From assembly GCF_900110165.1 (NCBI RefSeq), contig NZ_FOCQ01000002.1, forward strand, positions 62,001 to 126,000: a stretch of 64,000 nt of DNA, written 5' to 3'. This DNA comes from Lihuaxuella thermophila. GTDB taxonomy: Bacteria; Bacillota; Bacilli; Thermoactinomycetales; Thermoactinomycetaceae. The stretch's first letter is position 1. Each line of letters begins with the position of its first letter. A program made the position numbers and the translations under genes. Shown here piece after piece: positions 8,290-17,833 of the stretch. The notes below the pieces were generated by a model. It did no database searches. It was not told where the DNA came from and saw only the letters and a program-made list of their open reading frames with translations.

Positions 8290-9065
8290 GAACCAGAAAA
8301 TGGTTAACATGTGCACAACTGTCTTTGTCTTGTCCGTCCTCTGTCTGAGTCGGCTTTCTTCCGTGCAGTACCTGCGAAGCGGGCCTGTTTTGAAGACGCT
8401 CCGAAATCTTGTTTACGACTCCGTTCCGATGCACGGCAGAGTCACTCGTCGAAAACAAATTTCTACGCTGGTTCTGTCTTATCAAGGTTGATAAAGAAAC
8501 GGGTCCACGAATGCTTGCAGAACTCTGGAAGAAAGCCCGCTCCGGAATTTGCTTTCCGTTTCCGCGTGAGTGCAGTGGCAGAGTAACTCCGCCGGAAAAC
8601 AAATTCCTCCGCTCCATCGTGCCGATCACAATCTGACTAGTTAATACAACCTCAAGACGAATGACAAAATCGTGCAGGGAGGCCGTGATTGGTCGAAGTG
8701 CCTTTGAGGCCGTACCCAGCGGAGGCCCCGAGCGGAGGGAGGAAGCGGGTAACGGGTTTGAGCGACAGCGAGTTTTACCCGCGCCCGCAGCGAGAGGGCC
8801 GGAGCGGCCAGTTTTTCACCCCTGCCGGCCTCAAGAGCACGGAGACCAACACGGCCGACCGCCCCGGAAGCACAATCACAGAAAAACTCCCACTATACAG
8901 CAAACTTTGAGCGAAAACATGCATGTCGGTTTCAGCACAACCAGGAGATGGATTGGATCATCTGTTGGAAGACCGTTCCGGAATTTTGTGTTCCGTTTCC
9001 GCTCCATCGTGCCGATCGCTTCAAAGAAAAAAAGCGGACTCTTCCCGGTACAGCGGAAAGAATCC
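8290..9065 (-). repeat. Dispersed repeat locus B (M2-M2, M1, partial M2)
   Basis: This is most of the 956-base gap between murAA and spoIID. In minus-strand orientation it holds a partial M2 (8971-9018), a nearly complete M1 (about 8664-8909) and a tandem M2 pair (8397-8468 and 8536-8623). The M2 pair and its flanks match 33591-33850 closely. The M1 hairpin arms here are 8745-8752 (GCGGGTAA) and 8775-8782 (TTACCCGC); they differ from other copies in both arms but still pair. A fortuitous frame through the repeat joins spoIID. The spoIID promoter must lie within or just downstream of this block. Confidence 0.85.
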
Positions 9066-9084
9066 ACCTTTCACATTAAGATCA

Positions 9085-10386
9085 TTATGCATATGAGTGC
9101 TGTTGAACAGAGGATTCCTCACCTTCATCCACATTCACACGTTCAATGGAAGCCCCTAATGCCTGAAGTTTGCCGACGATATCCACATATCCGCGATCCA
9201 CATGATGCAATTCGGTCACTTCGGTGATCCCTTCGGCTGCTAAACCCGCCAGGATGAGAGAAGCGCCTGCCCGCAAATCGGTCGCTTTCACTTGCGCGCC
9301 GGTCAACGGACGTCCGCCTTCGATAATCGCCGTGCGACCGTCGATCTTGATCTGTCCGCCCATCCGCTTAAATTCTTCCACATGCATAAAGCGGTTTTCA
9401 AAGACCGTTTCCGTCATTAAACTGGTCCCTTTGGCAATCAGTTGCAAAGCCATCATTTGCGGCTGCATGTCAGTGGGGAATCCGGGGTAAGGCAGTGTTT
9501 TCACATCCACGGGCTTCAACTCGCCCTCAGCACGGACATGGATTCCGTTTTCCCCCTCCAATACATGGACCCCCATTTCGCGCAATTTGGCGATTAACGG
9601 AGTCAAATGGTTGGAGATGGCGCCCTCCACAAACACTTCACCACGGGTGATGGCCGCCGCCACCATGTACGTACCCGCTTCAATGCGGTCAGGAATGACG
9701 GTATATTCGGTTCCGCGCAGGAAGTCGACTCCATCGATCCGGATTTCATCCGTGCCGGCTCCGCGCACTTTGGCCCCCATGGCATTGAGAAAATTGGCCA
9801 GATCCACAATTTCCGGTTCACAAGCTGCATTTTCAATCACGGTACGCCCTTTGGCGAGGGTGGCAGCCATCATGATATTTTGCGTTGCACCTACACTTGG
9901 GAAATCAAGATAAATTCTAGCTCCCTTCAGGCGATCCGGCACATGCCCTTCCACATATCCGTGCCCGATTTCAAATTTGGCTCCCAAAGCTTCCAAACCC
10001 TTGAGATGCAAGTCAATCGGGCGGCTGCCAATCGCACAGCCTCCGGGGAGAGGGATACGGGCATGTTTCTTTCTCGCCAACAGCGGCCCCATGACGGTAA
10101 CGGATGCTCTCATTTTCCGGACCAATTCATACGGGGCCTCAGTGGTACTCAATTTTTCCGCGTTGATCAAAACCTGATTTTCACTCAGTTCCGCGAAAAT
10201 CCCCAGGCTTTGTAACAGTTGGGTGATCGTTTTTACATCTTCCAGCAGGGGGACGTCCAAAATGGTAATGTTTCCCCGAGAAGCTAGAATCGAAGCAGCA
10301 ATCAGAGGGAGAACGGCATTTTTAGCCCCATGAACTTTCACTCTTCCTCTTAACCGTGCTCCACCTTGAACAATGATTTTTTCCAA
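9085..10386 (-). CDS. murAA: UDP-N-acetylglucosamine 1-carboxyvinyltransferase (first copy)
   Basis: 433 residues. The enzyme transfers enolpyruvate from PEP to UDP-GlcNAc, the first committed step of peptidoglycan synthesis. It begins [20 protein letters not shown] with the conserved catalytic Lys region GAKNAVLP, and the loop [15 protein letters not shown] carries the fosfomycin-target Cys at 117. The TTG start at 10386 has GGAGGG seven bases upstream. Its position between ywmB and spoIID matches the Bacillus murAA copy. A second murA lies at 51828. The last residues after the conserved [19 protein letters not shown] are a short acidic tail (DEGEESS). Confidence 0.97.
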   Translation of the reverse strand: MEKIIVQGGARLRGRVKVHGAKNAVLPLIAASILASRGNITILDVPLLEDVKTITQLLQSLGIFAELSENQVLINAEKLSTTEAPYELVRKMRASVTVMGPLLARKKHARIPLPGGCAIGSRPIDLHLKGLEALGAKFEIGHGYVEGHVPDRLKGARIYLDFPSVGATQNIMMAATLAKGRTVIENAACEPEIVDLANFLNAMGAKVRGAGTDEIRIDGVDFLRGTEYTVIPDRIEAGTYMVAAAITRGEVFVEGAISNHLTPLIAKLREMGVHVLEGENGIHVRAEGELKPVDVKTLPYPGFPTDMQPQMMALQLIAKGTSLMTETVFENRFMHVEEFKRMGGQIKIDGRTAIIEGGRPLTGAQVKATDLRAGASLILAGLAAEGITEVTELHHVDRGYVDIVGKLQALGASIERVNVDEGEESSVQQHSYA

Positions 10387-10404
10387 GTGTCTTCCCTCCG
10401 CAAC

Positions 10405-11133
10405 TTAGTATTCTATGGTGATGATCGGCGTTCCCAAAGTGAAAATCAGCCGATGGGCATCGTGGTTCACCCTCGCCGCGGCCTGGAGATTCATCCATCC
10501 GCCTTTCGTCTTCAAGCCGCCTGGCAGCATGGGACTGTAAGCAGATATACTGGCCGTATGGGTGGTGCGCATAGACTCAACCTCTTTGGCGTGCAACTTC
10601 TGAAACGCTTGAACAATCGGCTGTTCCAAGCGGGAAGGAGGTGAAGAAATACTGCCTTGAATAGAAAAATGAAAATGAGGAATCATTGCATTTGACTGAA
10701 GTGTATGCGCCAGGAGGTTCCTTGTCCGCTCCAATTCCCGGCCGGGTTTGCCACGACCCTTCACCTGGACGGAAATATATGGTTGAATCCACTGTCTTTC
10801 AGGTTCATCGTTGATAACGTTTAATTCTGCCGTAATGTTTCGTCCAATTTGTCCCGTTGCCGAATAACGGATTCCATCCGCCCGGACTTCTTTCCTCACA
10901 GATTTTAAATGAAGCTGATCTGCCAGTTGATGAACAAATGCATCTGCCCGGTTCCGGGAAATGCGTTCAGGGGTACGACCGCCGTGATGCAATACGAAAT
11001 ATTCCGGCTTTACTCCCATCGAATCAAACACTTGAATCAACCTATGTTCAGTGGTCGGCATCAGGTTTGAGCCGGTCAGTAACAAACTGAGAATGACGAA
11101 CCAACTGACCGGTACCAGCTGCAACTTTTTCAT
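10405..11133 (-). CDS. YwmB-like secreted protein
   Basis: 242 residues with an N-terminal hydrophobic segment (LVPVSWFVILSLLLTGSNLM), probably a signal peptide or membrane anchor. The rest has the alternating pattern of YwmB, a family of unknown function whose fold has been described as TATA-box-binding-protein-like. It sits between ywzB and murAA exactly as ywmB does in Bacillus, 18 bases before the murAA start, so the two are probably co-transcribed. RBS AGGGGAGAGG lies a few bases before the ATG. The conserved position next to spoIID and murAA suggests a wall- or spore-related role, which is inference. Confidence 0.85.
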   Translation of the reverse strand: MKKLQLVPVSWFVILSLLLTGSNLMPTTEHRLIQVFDSMGVKPEYFVLHHGGRTPERISRNRADAFVHQLADQLHLKSVRKEVRADGIRYSATGQIGRNITAELNVINDEPERQWIQPYISVQVKGRGKPGRELERTRNLLAHTLQSNAMIPHFHFSIQGSISSPPSRLEQPIVQAFQKLHAKEVESMRTTHTASISAYSPMLPGGLKTKGGWMNLQAAARVNHDAHRLIFTLGTPIITIEY

Positions 11134-11204
11134 TATATCCTCTCCCCTGTTTTCTTATCATTACCATTTTTTGCAAATCAAGGAGAGAATATACTGAGCG
11201 CTTA

Positions 11205-11447
11205 TCAAGTAAACAGCTGGCTGATCATCCTGGACCAACTCAAATAATCAATCAAAAAGGTGGCTAAATTATGTCCCAACACGATGGATAAGATGATCAT
11301 CAACGCTTTTGCCTGCGCGGTTCGTTTTGGCCGGATCACCGCTTCGATCCGGACCCCCATCAGCACCCACCAACTGACGACAATGCATAAGAGCGACACA
11401 CAGATATTGATTAAAGAGTTTAACCCCAGCAAAGTCGCTCCTTCCAT
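11205..11447 (-). CDS. YwzB-like membrane protein (DUF1146)
   Basis: 80 residues with two membrane helices (about LINICVSLLCIVVSWWVLMGV and ALMIILSIVLGHNLATFLI) and a basic stretch between them (RPKRTAQAK). This matches the DUF1146 family of small bacillar membrane proteins. The start is ATG at 11447 with GGGAG upstream; an extension to 11495 lacks support. In Bacillus ywzB lies between atpC and ywmB; here the whole nuo operon stands between it and atpC. Function unknown. Confidence 0.85.
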   Translation of the reverse strand: MEGATLLGLNSLINICVSLLCIVVSWWVLMGVRIEAVIRPKRTAQAKALMIILSIVLGHNLATFLIDYLSWSRMISQLFT

Positions 11448-11563
11448 TATATGCACTCCCTCAGAAAGAGTTCTACACATGAAACAATGGTACATGAAAA
11501 CGGTCAGAAGATCAAAATATTTTGTGTCAATCAGCGGACAATTGCCGCACAGACAATAAGATA

Positions 11564-11592
11564 CCCCGTTTCCGCATGCGTTGGAAACGGGG
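11564..11592 (-). terminator. Terminator of the nuo operon
   Basis: CCCCGTTTCC and GGAAACGGGG form a perfect ten-base-pair stem over the loop GCATGCGTT. On the minus strand TATCTTATTGT follows, a broken U-tract. It starts 24 bases beyond the nuoN stop. Confidence 0.7.
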
Positions 11593-11615
11593 ATTCACGA
11601 TATTTAACAAAACCT

Positions 11616-13121
11616 TTACTGTCGCACGGCGTTCTTCGCCAGGTCAAATCCCGATCCCCAGTCGATTTTTCCAAGAGATTGCAAAACCGTATCAGGCAAA
11701 AGTCCCAAACCGATGGTTCCGATCACGCCAACCACGATGACCAGCCCCGCGGTCCATGGAACCGGAATGGGCCTCAAGCTGGCCGGAGACCGGAAGTACA
11801 TCTGGCGAATGATGCCAAAGTAGTAGTAATACGAGACGACCGTGGTCAGGATCATCACTCCGGCCAGCCAATGCTGCTCCCGGCCAATCGCGTTGATAAT
11901 CAGGTAAAATTTGCCGAAAAATCCGGCTGTAACGGGCAGGCCGGCAAGGGAAATCAGGAAGACGGACATCGCGAAAGCGAGCCATGGCGATCTTTGATGC
12001 AGCCCGGCAAAGACATGGAGTTCCTCATTTTTCCCCTCCCGGGTGACCACATCCAACACCGCAAAAGCCCCAAGCGTCATAAACAGATACGCCAGCAAAT
12101 AGTACGCCAGACTCGGAAAGAGCACAAACCCCAATGTGGACAACGGAACCAGGATGTACCCGGCCTGGGCGATGCTGGAATAGGCCATCAGCCTCTTGGC
12201 ATTGGTCTGTTTGAGAGCTACCGCGTTTCCGGCGATCATCGACAGCGCAGCAAGGATCATCAAGAGCTTCTCTACGCCAACCGAAATTTGCGGACTGAAG
12301 ACAGGAAGGAAAGCGATGAGCATAATGCGCATCACCAGAGCGAATGCCGCCGTTTTCGAGACCACGGCGAGAAAAGCCGTGACGGGCGTCATGGCACCCT
12401 GATACACATCCGGCGTCCACATTTGAAACGGTGCAGTGGCAATCTTAAACCCGAAGCCCACCACCATCAAAAACAGGGCCAGGTACACGAACAGGTCATA
12501 TCCGCTGTAGAGAGCTTGCATCAACCGGTCGCGGATCACAAATAAGTTGGTGCTTCCCGTCAGTCCGTATACAAAGGACATTCCGTAGAGGATAAATGCA
12601 GACGAAACTCCTCCCAGCACCACGTACTTCCAGGCCGCTTCATTTGACTTCAGATCTTTCCTGCGAATTCCGACCAGCACATAGGAGGAAAGGCTTAAGA
12701 GTTCCAGTCCGACGAACAGCGTGATCAGGTCGGCGGAAGATACCATGACCATTCCGCCCAGCACAGCCGTCAGCAGGAGATAATAGTATTCCCCTTCCCT
12801 TGTTTCAATTTCTTCTTTGTTCAAATGGAGGGACAGGAGCAACACAAGTGCCGTTCCCGCCAGAATAATCACTTTAAAAGTTAAGCTGAACGAGTCGATC
12901 CGATAGGTATCCCCCAGAATTTGATAGGGCGGATGACCAAAACCCATCACGGCAAAAACCCCGGCCGCAAGCACCGCCGCCAGACTGAGAACGGCGATCA
13001 CTTTTCGGGATGCCGTTTCCTTTAAGAACAAATCCATCACCGACAAAAGGGCGGCGGCAGAGACGATGACGAGTTCCGGAGCCATCACCTTTAAATCAAA
13101 ATCGAGCAGATATTGTTCCAT
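11616..13121 (-). CDS. nuoN: NADH-quinone oxidoreductase subunit N
   Basis: 501 residues, almost entirely hydrophobic, with about 13-14 membrane helices. It is one of the three antiporter-like proton channels of complex I. Family hallmarks visible are LFVGLELLSLSSYVLVG, with the conserved Glu in helix 5, the broken-helix region AFQMWTPDVYQGAMTPVTAF and the lysine-containing ALKQTNAKRLMAYSSIAQAGY. It is last in the operon, five bases after nuoM, with GGAGGG before the ATG, and is followed by a hairpin terminator. Confidence 0.97.
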   Translation of the reverse strand: MEQYLLDFDLKVMAPELVIVSAAALLSVMDLFLKETASRKVIAVLSLAAVLAAGVFAVMGFGHPPYQILGDTYRIDSFSLTFKVIILAGTALVLLLSLHLNKEEIETREGEYYYLLLTAVLGGMVMVSSADLITLFVGLELLSLSSYVLVGIRRKDLKSNEAAWKYVVLGGVSSAFILYGMSFVYGLTGSTNLFVIRDRLMQALYSGYDLFVYLALFLMVVGFGFKIATAPFQMWTPDVYQGAMTPVTAFLAVVSKTAAFALVMRIMLIAFLPVFSPQISVGVEKLLMILAALSMIAGNAVALKQTNAKRLMAYSSIAQAGYILVPLSTLGFVLFPSLAYYLLAYLFMTLGAFAVLDVVTREGKNEELHVFAGLHQRSPWLAFAMSVFLISLAGLPVTAGFFGKFYLIINAIGREQHWLAGVMILTTVVSYYYYFGIIRQMYFRSPASLRPIPVPWTAGLVIVVGVIGTIGLGLLPDTVLQSLGKIDWGSGFDLAKNAVRQ

Positions 13122-13125
13122 GTCT

Positions 13126-14655
13126 CTACCCTCCGATCCTTGAAACGATGAGTTCTAATGTCTCTTGCATCGGTCTGCCCAGCACATCCGGATAAACGCC
13201 GATCAGCACGATGAGCCCGACGAACACCAGCATGGGTACAGTTTCCCGCGGATGAATGTCGGTGAGCTTGACAAAACGTTGTTTCATCGGGCCGAAAGTG
13301 GTTTTTAGCACCGCCCTCAGCGTATAGACCGCTGCGAGGATCAAGCCCAGGGTTCCCACTGCCGCCATTACCGGTTTTACCTTGAATAAGCCCAAAAAGG
13401 CGAAAAACTCGCTGATAAATCCGGACAAGCCGGGCAATCCCAACAGCGCCATCGCAGCCACCAGCAGGATGCCGGAAAAGAGCGGCATCGATTTGGCCAA
13501 ACCGCCAAGTTCATCCAACTCCGTCGTCTTGGTCCGTTCGTACAGACTTCCCACCAGGAAGAAAAGGAGGGCCGAAATCAAACCGTGAGAAACAGCCTGG
13601 AAAACGGCTCCCTGTAATCCCACCCCACTCAGGGAGCCAATTCCGAGCAGGATGATTCCCATATGGCTGACGCTGGAATAGGCCAGCACTTTCTTCAGTT
13701 CTTTCTGCACAAAGGCGAGAATGGCCCCGTACAAGATGTTCACCAGTCCCAGAATGACCAAGAGGGTCGCCACTTCTTTCATAAACGCGGGATAAATGCC
13801 GAGCCCAAACCGGATCAACCCGTAGGCTCCCATCTTGAGCAGAATGCCGGAGTGGATCATGACCACCGGCGTCGGGGCCTCCACATGAACCCGCAGCATC
13901 CAGGAATGGAAAGGGAAGATCGGAAGCTTGATGGCAAACGCAATCATAAGCGAGACAAAAATCGCCCACACCATCGTTTTGACCGGGCCGTTCACCAGCT
14001 CGGGATGGGCCATCAACTGGGCCATGTTTTGTTGAATGACTCCGTAATCGAGATTGCCGGACAAAAGCAAGAGCCCCACCAGGGCAAACAGCAGAAAGCC
14101 TGATCCCAGACCGTTGTACAGCAAAAAGTGATTCGCCGCCTTTTCTTTTCCGAGATATCCCCAGATGCCGATGAGGAAATACATGGAGATCAGGGTAATC
14201 TCAAAGAAGATGAAGAACAGGAAAAAGTTGGCAGACAGAAACACACCCGCCATCCCTGTTTGCAAGAGCAAGAGAAGAATATAGTACTCTCTTGTTCTTT
14301 CTTTGATGTACAAAGAGGCGGCCGCGGCCAGCGTACTTACGATACAAGTGAGCAAAACCAGCGGCATGGAAAGACCGTCCGCTCCCATGCTGTAGTGGAA
14401 CACCCACGGTTCCACCTGGGGGTCGGGAATCGGGATACGGAACCAAACAAACGACTGGAACCACTGCATCCCTTTCTGACCCGCTTCAAATAAGGCATAC
14501 ATGTAGCCCGCTAACAAGAGAGACGGCAAAGTAGCCAGCATCGCTGCCAGGCGGTGCCAGCCGGTTTGTTTCCGGGGAAGGCAAAGGATAACGGGAACGC
14601 CTATCAGTGGAAGAAATGTGATCAGAGTAGGTAACCAAGCCGTAATGACCTTCAT
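13126..14655 (-). CDS. nuoM: NADH-quinone oxidoreductase subunit M
   Basis: 509 residues with about 14 membrane helices. It is an antiporter-like proton-pumping subunit of the membrane arm. Characteristic stretches include FFIFFEITLISMYFLIGIWG with the conserved Glu, AFAIKLPIFPFHSWMLRVHVEAPTPVV with the conserved Lys, and LKKVLAYSSVSHMGIILLG. The start ATG overlaps the nuoL stop by four bases (ATGA), indicating translational coupling. Length is normal. Confidence 0.97.
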   Translation of the reverse strand: MKVITAWLPTLITFLPLIGVPVILCLPRKQTGWHRLAAMLATLPSLLLAGYMYALFEAGQKGMQWFQSFVWFRIPIPDPQVEPWVFHYSMGADGLSMPLVLLTCIVSTLAAAASLYIKERTREYYILLLLLQTGMAGVFLSANFFLFFIFFEITLISMYFLIGIWGYLGKEKAANHFLLYNGLGSGFLLFALVGLLLLSGNLDYGVIQQNMAQLMAHPELVNGPVKTMVWAIFVSLMIAFAIKLPIFPFHSWMLRVHVEAPTPVVMIHSGILLKMGAYGLIRFGLGIYPAFMKEVATLLVILGLVNILYGAILAFVQKELKKVLAYSSVSHMGIILLGIGSLSGVGLQGAVFQAVSHGLISALLFFLVGSLYERTKTTELDELGGLAKSMPLFSGILLVAAMALLGLPGLSGFISEFFAFLGLFKVKPVMAAVGTLGLILAAVYTLRAVLKTTFGPMKQRFVKLTDIHPRETVPMLVFVGLIVLIGVYPDVLGRPMQETLELIVSRIGG

Positions 14656-16511
14656 TCAAACAACCTCCCCGCTGTCAGGCCGACGATCAACAATATCAAT
14701 CCGATCAAGCTGACCAGGGCATAGGTTTGCGCTTGACCATTTTGTATCCGAGAGCCCACAGAGCCCAGGAAAGAAACAAACCAGGCACTCAGATGAACCA
14801 GCCCGCCGACGATAAAACGGTCCCAACCGTGCAAAAACCAGCCAAACGCTTTCAGCGGCAAGACGATGATCATTTGATAAAGCTCGTCGATGTAATATTT
14901 GCGGTAAACGAGCTGATAGACCCAGGGAACGGCTTTGACTACCGCTTCCGGGGCCAGCCGTTTCCGGCCGTACATCACATAAGCGAGGCCGATTCCCAAG
15001 AGCGAGACGGCGATGGCGAGCACGGGAATCCAGCCGGGTGCATGATGGAGCGAGTCCGATGCGACACCGGAACCGGTGACCAGCCAATGTTCCAGCAGCC
15101 TGCCCGGGGTGTTGGCAAATCCGGCCACTGTCGACAGCACCGCCAACACAATGATGGGAATCATCATCACCCGGGGAATCCCTTCGATCTTCTGCTCTCC
15201 GCGATACGATCCGGAGAAAACCATAAAAAACAGCCTGAACATGTAAAAAGCGGTGAAGAACGCGGCAATCACCGCCACGGAAAAGAGTCCCTGACGGCCA
15301 TCCGCATAAACGGACATCAGAATCTCATCTTTGGAGAAAAACCCGGAAAAAGGAGGGATTCCGGCAATTGCCAAACACCCGGTCAGGAACCAGATCCCCA
15401 GCCAGCGGTGCTGTTTCCACAACCCGCCCATTTTGCGGATATCCTGTTCATGATGAAGACTGACAATGACTGCTCCCGCCGCAAGGAACAACAGAGCTTT
15501 AAAGAAAGCATGGGTCATCAGATGGAAAACGCCCGCCACATAGCCGGCTGAACCGAGAGCCAACATCATGTAGCCAATCTGGCTGACCGTGGAATAAGCG
15601 AGCACCCGTTTGATATCGTTTTGCGCCAGGCCGATCGAAGCAGCAAAAATGGCCGTAAATCCACCCGTGTAAGCTACTACGCTCATGGCCGTTTCGGAAG
15701 CCTCAAACAAGAAAAACAGATTGGCAACCAGAAAAACGCCTGCCGCGACCATCGTGGCGGCGTGGATTAAAGCGCTCACCGGAGTGGGACCTTCCATCGC
15801 ATCCGGCAACCAGGTATGTAGGGGAAACTGACCTGATTTTCCAACCGCGCCGATGAACACGAGAATGGCAATCCAGGTGATCATCGCCGGTTCGATCTGT
15901 CCGTTCGCCACTGCCGCCTTCAAATCGCTCAGTTCAAAGCTTCCCACTTGCCAGAAGAGAAGCGAAACGGCGATAAACAGTCCGATATCACCGATCCGGG
16001 TGACGATAAACGCTTTTTTCGCCGCAGCTTTGGCTTCGGGTTTAAAATACCAGAAGCCGACCAAGAGGAACGAACATACTCCTACCAGTTCCCAGAAAAT
16101 GTAGATTTCCAGCAGGTTGGAAGAAATGACCAGACCCAGCATGGAAAAGGTGAACAGGGTGAGATATGCATAAAACGTATTGATCCGTTGGTCTTTCCGC
16201 ATATACCCCCAGGAATAAAGGTGAACCAGAAAACTGACGCCGCTGACGATCGTGAGCATCAACACATTGAGCGGTCCGGCTTCAATCCCGAACTGGATCA
16301 CCTGTTGGTTGATGTGAAACCAGGGTATCTTCCAAACGATTGTCTTTCCGCCCGCAAGGCTTTCCCACAGAACCGGAAGCGAAAGGAGAAACGAGAAAGC
16401 GGTGGCGATGATGCCGATCAAAGCCGAAATCCCTTTGCTCCAAACCTTCCTCCCCGCTGTGAGAAGGAGAAAGGCGATCAGCGGAAAGAGGGGAATCCAT
16501 AGCACGTTCAT
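14652..16511 (-). CDS. nuoL: NADH-quinone oxidoreductase subunit L
   Basis: 619 residues with about 16 membrane helices, including the extra C-terminal helices that in NuoL form the lateral helix along the membrane arm. It has the antiporter-family motifs IYIFWELVGVCSFLLVGFWY, KSGQFPLHTWLPDAMEGPTPVSALIHAAT and DIKRVLAYSTVSQIGYMMLA. It pumps protons at the distal end of complex I. GGAAGAAGGAAGGG precedes the ATG. It lies between nuoK and nuoM in the usual order. Confidence 0.97.
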   Translation of the reverse strand: MNVLWIPLFPLIAFLLLTAGRKVWSKGISALIGIIATAFSFLLSLPVLWESLAGGKTIVWKIPWFHINQQVIQFGIEAGPLNVLMLTIVSGVSFLVHLYSWGYMRKDQRINTFYAYLTLFTFSMLGLVISSNLLEIYIFWELVGVCSFLLVGFWYFKPEAKAAAKKAFIVTRIGDIGLFIAVSLLFWQVGSFELSDLKAAVANGQIEPAMITWIAILVFIGAVGKSGQFPLHTWLPDAMEGPTPVSALIHAATMVAAGVFLVANLFFLFEASETAMSVVAYTGGFTAIFAASIGLAQNDIKRVLAYSTVSQIGYMMLALGSAGYVAGVFHLMTHAFFKALLFLAAGAVIVSLHHEQDIRKMGGLWKQHRWLGIWFLTGCLAIAGIPPFSGFFSKDEILMSVYADGRQGLFSVAVIAAFFTAFYMFRLFFMVFSGSYRGEQKIEGIPRVMMIPIIVLAVLSTVAGFANTPGRLLEHWLVTGSGVASDSLHHAPGWIPVLAIAVSLLGIGLAYVMYGRKRLAPEAVVKAVPWVYQLVYRKYYIDELYQMIIVLPLKAFGWFLHGWDRFIVGGLVHLSAWFVSFLGSVGSRIQNGQAQTYALVSLIGLILLIVGLTAGRLFE

Positions 16512-16553
16512 GTTTTACCCTTCCTTCTTCCATGATTTTTACGAGTATGATCG

Positions 16554-16859
16554 TCAACCTTTCATCGAATTGTATTGATCCGCTTCTGCCGTTTCCTTAT
16601 TGCGGTAAAGGGCGATCAGGATGGCAATTCCCACAGCCGCTTCCGCCGCAGCCACCGTGATGGTGAACAGGGTAAAGATTTGACCGGTCAAATTGGGAAA
16701 AAGCCCGAACTTGGAAAAAGCGATCAGATTAATATTGACGGCGTTCAGCATCAATTCGATGCAAAACAAAACCATGACCGCATTTCGTTTCGTCAAAACC
16801 CCGTAGAGTCCGATGCTGAACAAGATGGCGGCCAGGGCCAGATAAGAAGTGAGGTACAT
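16554..16859 (-). CDS. nuoK: NADH-quinone oxidoreductase subunit K
   Basis: 101 residues with three membrane helices. It carries the two buried glutamates of the proton pathway, in [19 protein letters not shown] and in [19 protein letters not shown]. The start could be ATG 16862 or the next ATG at 16859; the second is better spaced from AGGAGG, and either way the gene touches or overlaps the nuoJ stop. It forms the E-channel region of complex I with NuoJ. Confidence 0.96.
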   Translation of the reverse strand: MYLTSYLALAAILFSIGLYGVLTKRNAVMVLFCIELMLNAVNINLIAFSKFGLFPNLTGQIFTLFTITVAAAEAAVGIAILIALYRNKETAEADQYNSMKG

Positions 16860-17362
16860 CATCTTTCCTCCTTTTTGGCCAGGATCACGGCCCCGACTAA
16901 AGCGACCAGGAGCAAGACCGAAGCCAATTCAAAAGGAATGACGTATTGCTTAAACACGGCTTCCCCCAGCCTGGCGACTCCGAACTGTTTCAGATCGACC
17001 TGTTCACCCGCGATCGGGGTCCGGTAAATGATCCACATCACGATGCCAAAAAAAGCGCCTGCCGCGATGAAGCTGAGCACGGAATGCCAGGGGGCGATAC
17101 TCCCTTTCTCTTCATCCCGGTGCTTGGTCAGCATGATGCCAAACAGCATCAAAATGGAGACGGCACCTGTGTAGATGAGCACCTGAATGACAGCGACGAA
17201 CTCAGCATTTAAGAGCAGGTAAATGCCCGCGATACTGAAAAAGGTGAAGGCCAGGGCCAGGGCCATGTGAATGACGCGGGTAAAGTTGATCATGAAGACC
17301 GCTCCGCCGATCGCCATCACCGAAAGGATGAAAAAAGCGACAAATTCGCCAGTCAGGTTCAT
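16859..17362 (-). CDS. nuoJ: NADH-quinone oxidoreductase subunit J
   Basis: 167 residues with five membrane helices. Family features are [41 protein letters not shown] and a C-terminal [16 protein letters not shown]. It belongs to the core of the membrane arm. The ATG overlaps the nuoI stop by four bases and the stop overlaps nuoK, so nuoI-J-K are translationally coupled. Confidence 0.96.
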   Translation of the reverse strand: MNLTGEFVAFFILSVMAIGGAVFMINFTRVIHMALALAFTFFSIAGIYLLLNAEFVAVIQVLIYTGAVSILMLFGIMLTKHRDEEKGSIAPWHSVLSFIAAGAFFGIVMWIIYRTPIAGEQVDLKQFGVARLGEAVFKQYVIPFELASVLLLVALVGAVILAKKEER

Positions 17363-17811
17363 GATGACTTCCCTCCCGGCGCCTTCGGTTTGGCCGAGTT
17401 ATTTTCCACCCGAATGTTTGTATTGTTGTTATGAAGCCACTCGAGATCTTTGAACAGCTCATCGCGGCTGTAAACGGCCAGTTCGTAGTTGTTCGTCATC
17501 ACAATCGCTTCGGTGGGACACACTTCCGTACATAAATCGCACAAGATGCAAATTTCGAAGTTAATATCGTAGGTGTCGATCACTTTTCCTTTTTTCTCGG
17601 GATCCGGATGCTTCTTGCCGGTCAGGGTAATGCAATCGGTCGGACAGATTCGCGCGCACTGGTTGCACACAATGCACTTCTCGGGGTCAAAGTGCTGGAT
17701 GCCCCGGAAGCGGTCCGGCATTTCCAGCGGCTCATCCGGATAGCTGTAGGTCACTTTGGGTTTGGTCATGTTTTTCAAGGTTATGCCAAGACCTTTGACT
17801 AATCCAAACAT
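17359..17811 (-). CDS. nuoI: NADH-quinone oxidoreductase subunit I (two 4Fe-4S)
   Basis: 150 residues. Two complete CxxCxxCxxxCP motifs (C46-C49-C52-C56 and C88-C91-C94-C98) ligate the N6a and N6b clusters, which pass electrons to NuoB. The N-terminal segment VKGLGITLKNMTKPKVTYSYP is the usual membrane-associated lead. The C-terminus (LHNNNTNIRVENNSAKPKAP) is polar and variable. RBS GGGAGGGAAG precedes the ATG. With no nuoE, F or G in the cluster, this ferredoxin-like subunit may be the entry point for electrons from an unidentified donor. Confidence 0.97.
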   Translation of the reverse strand: MFGLVKGLGITLKNMTKPKVTYSYPDEPLEMPDRFRGIQHFDPEKCIVCNQCARICPTDCITLTGKKHPDPEKKGKVIDTYDINFEICILCDLCTEVCPTEAIVMTNNYELAVYSRDELFKDLEWLHNNNTNIRVENNSAKPKAPGGKSS

Positions 17812-17833
17812 GTCCGCTTCCCTCCCATCCTGT

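Noticed and set aside
8129-8629. N-terminal extension of spoIID through the repeat
   Set aside because: The codons are repeat sequence, match 33595-33903 which codes for nothing, and the real start TTG 8128 has a good ribosome site and membrane helix.
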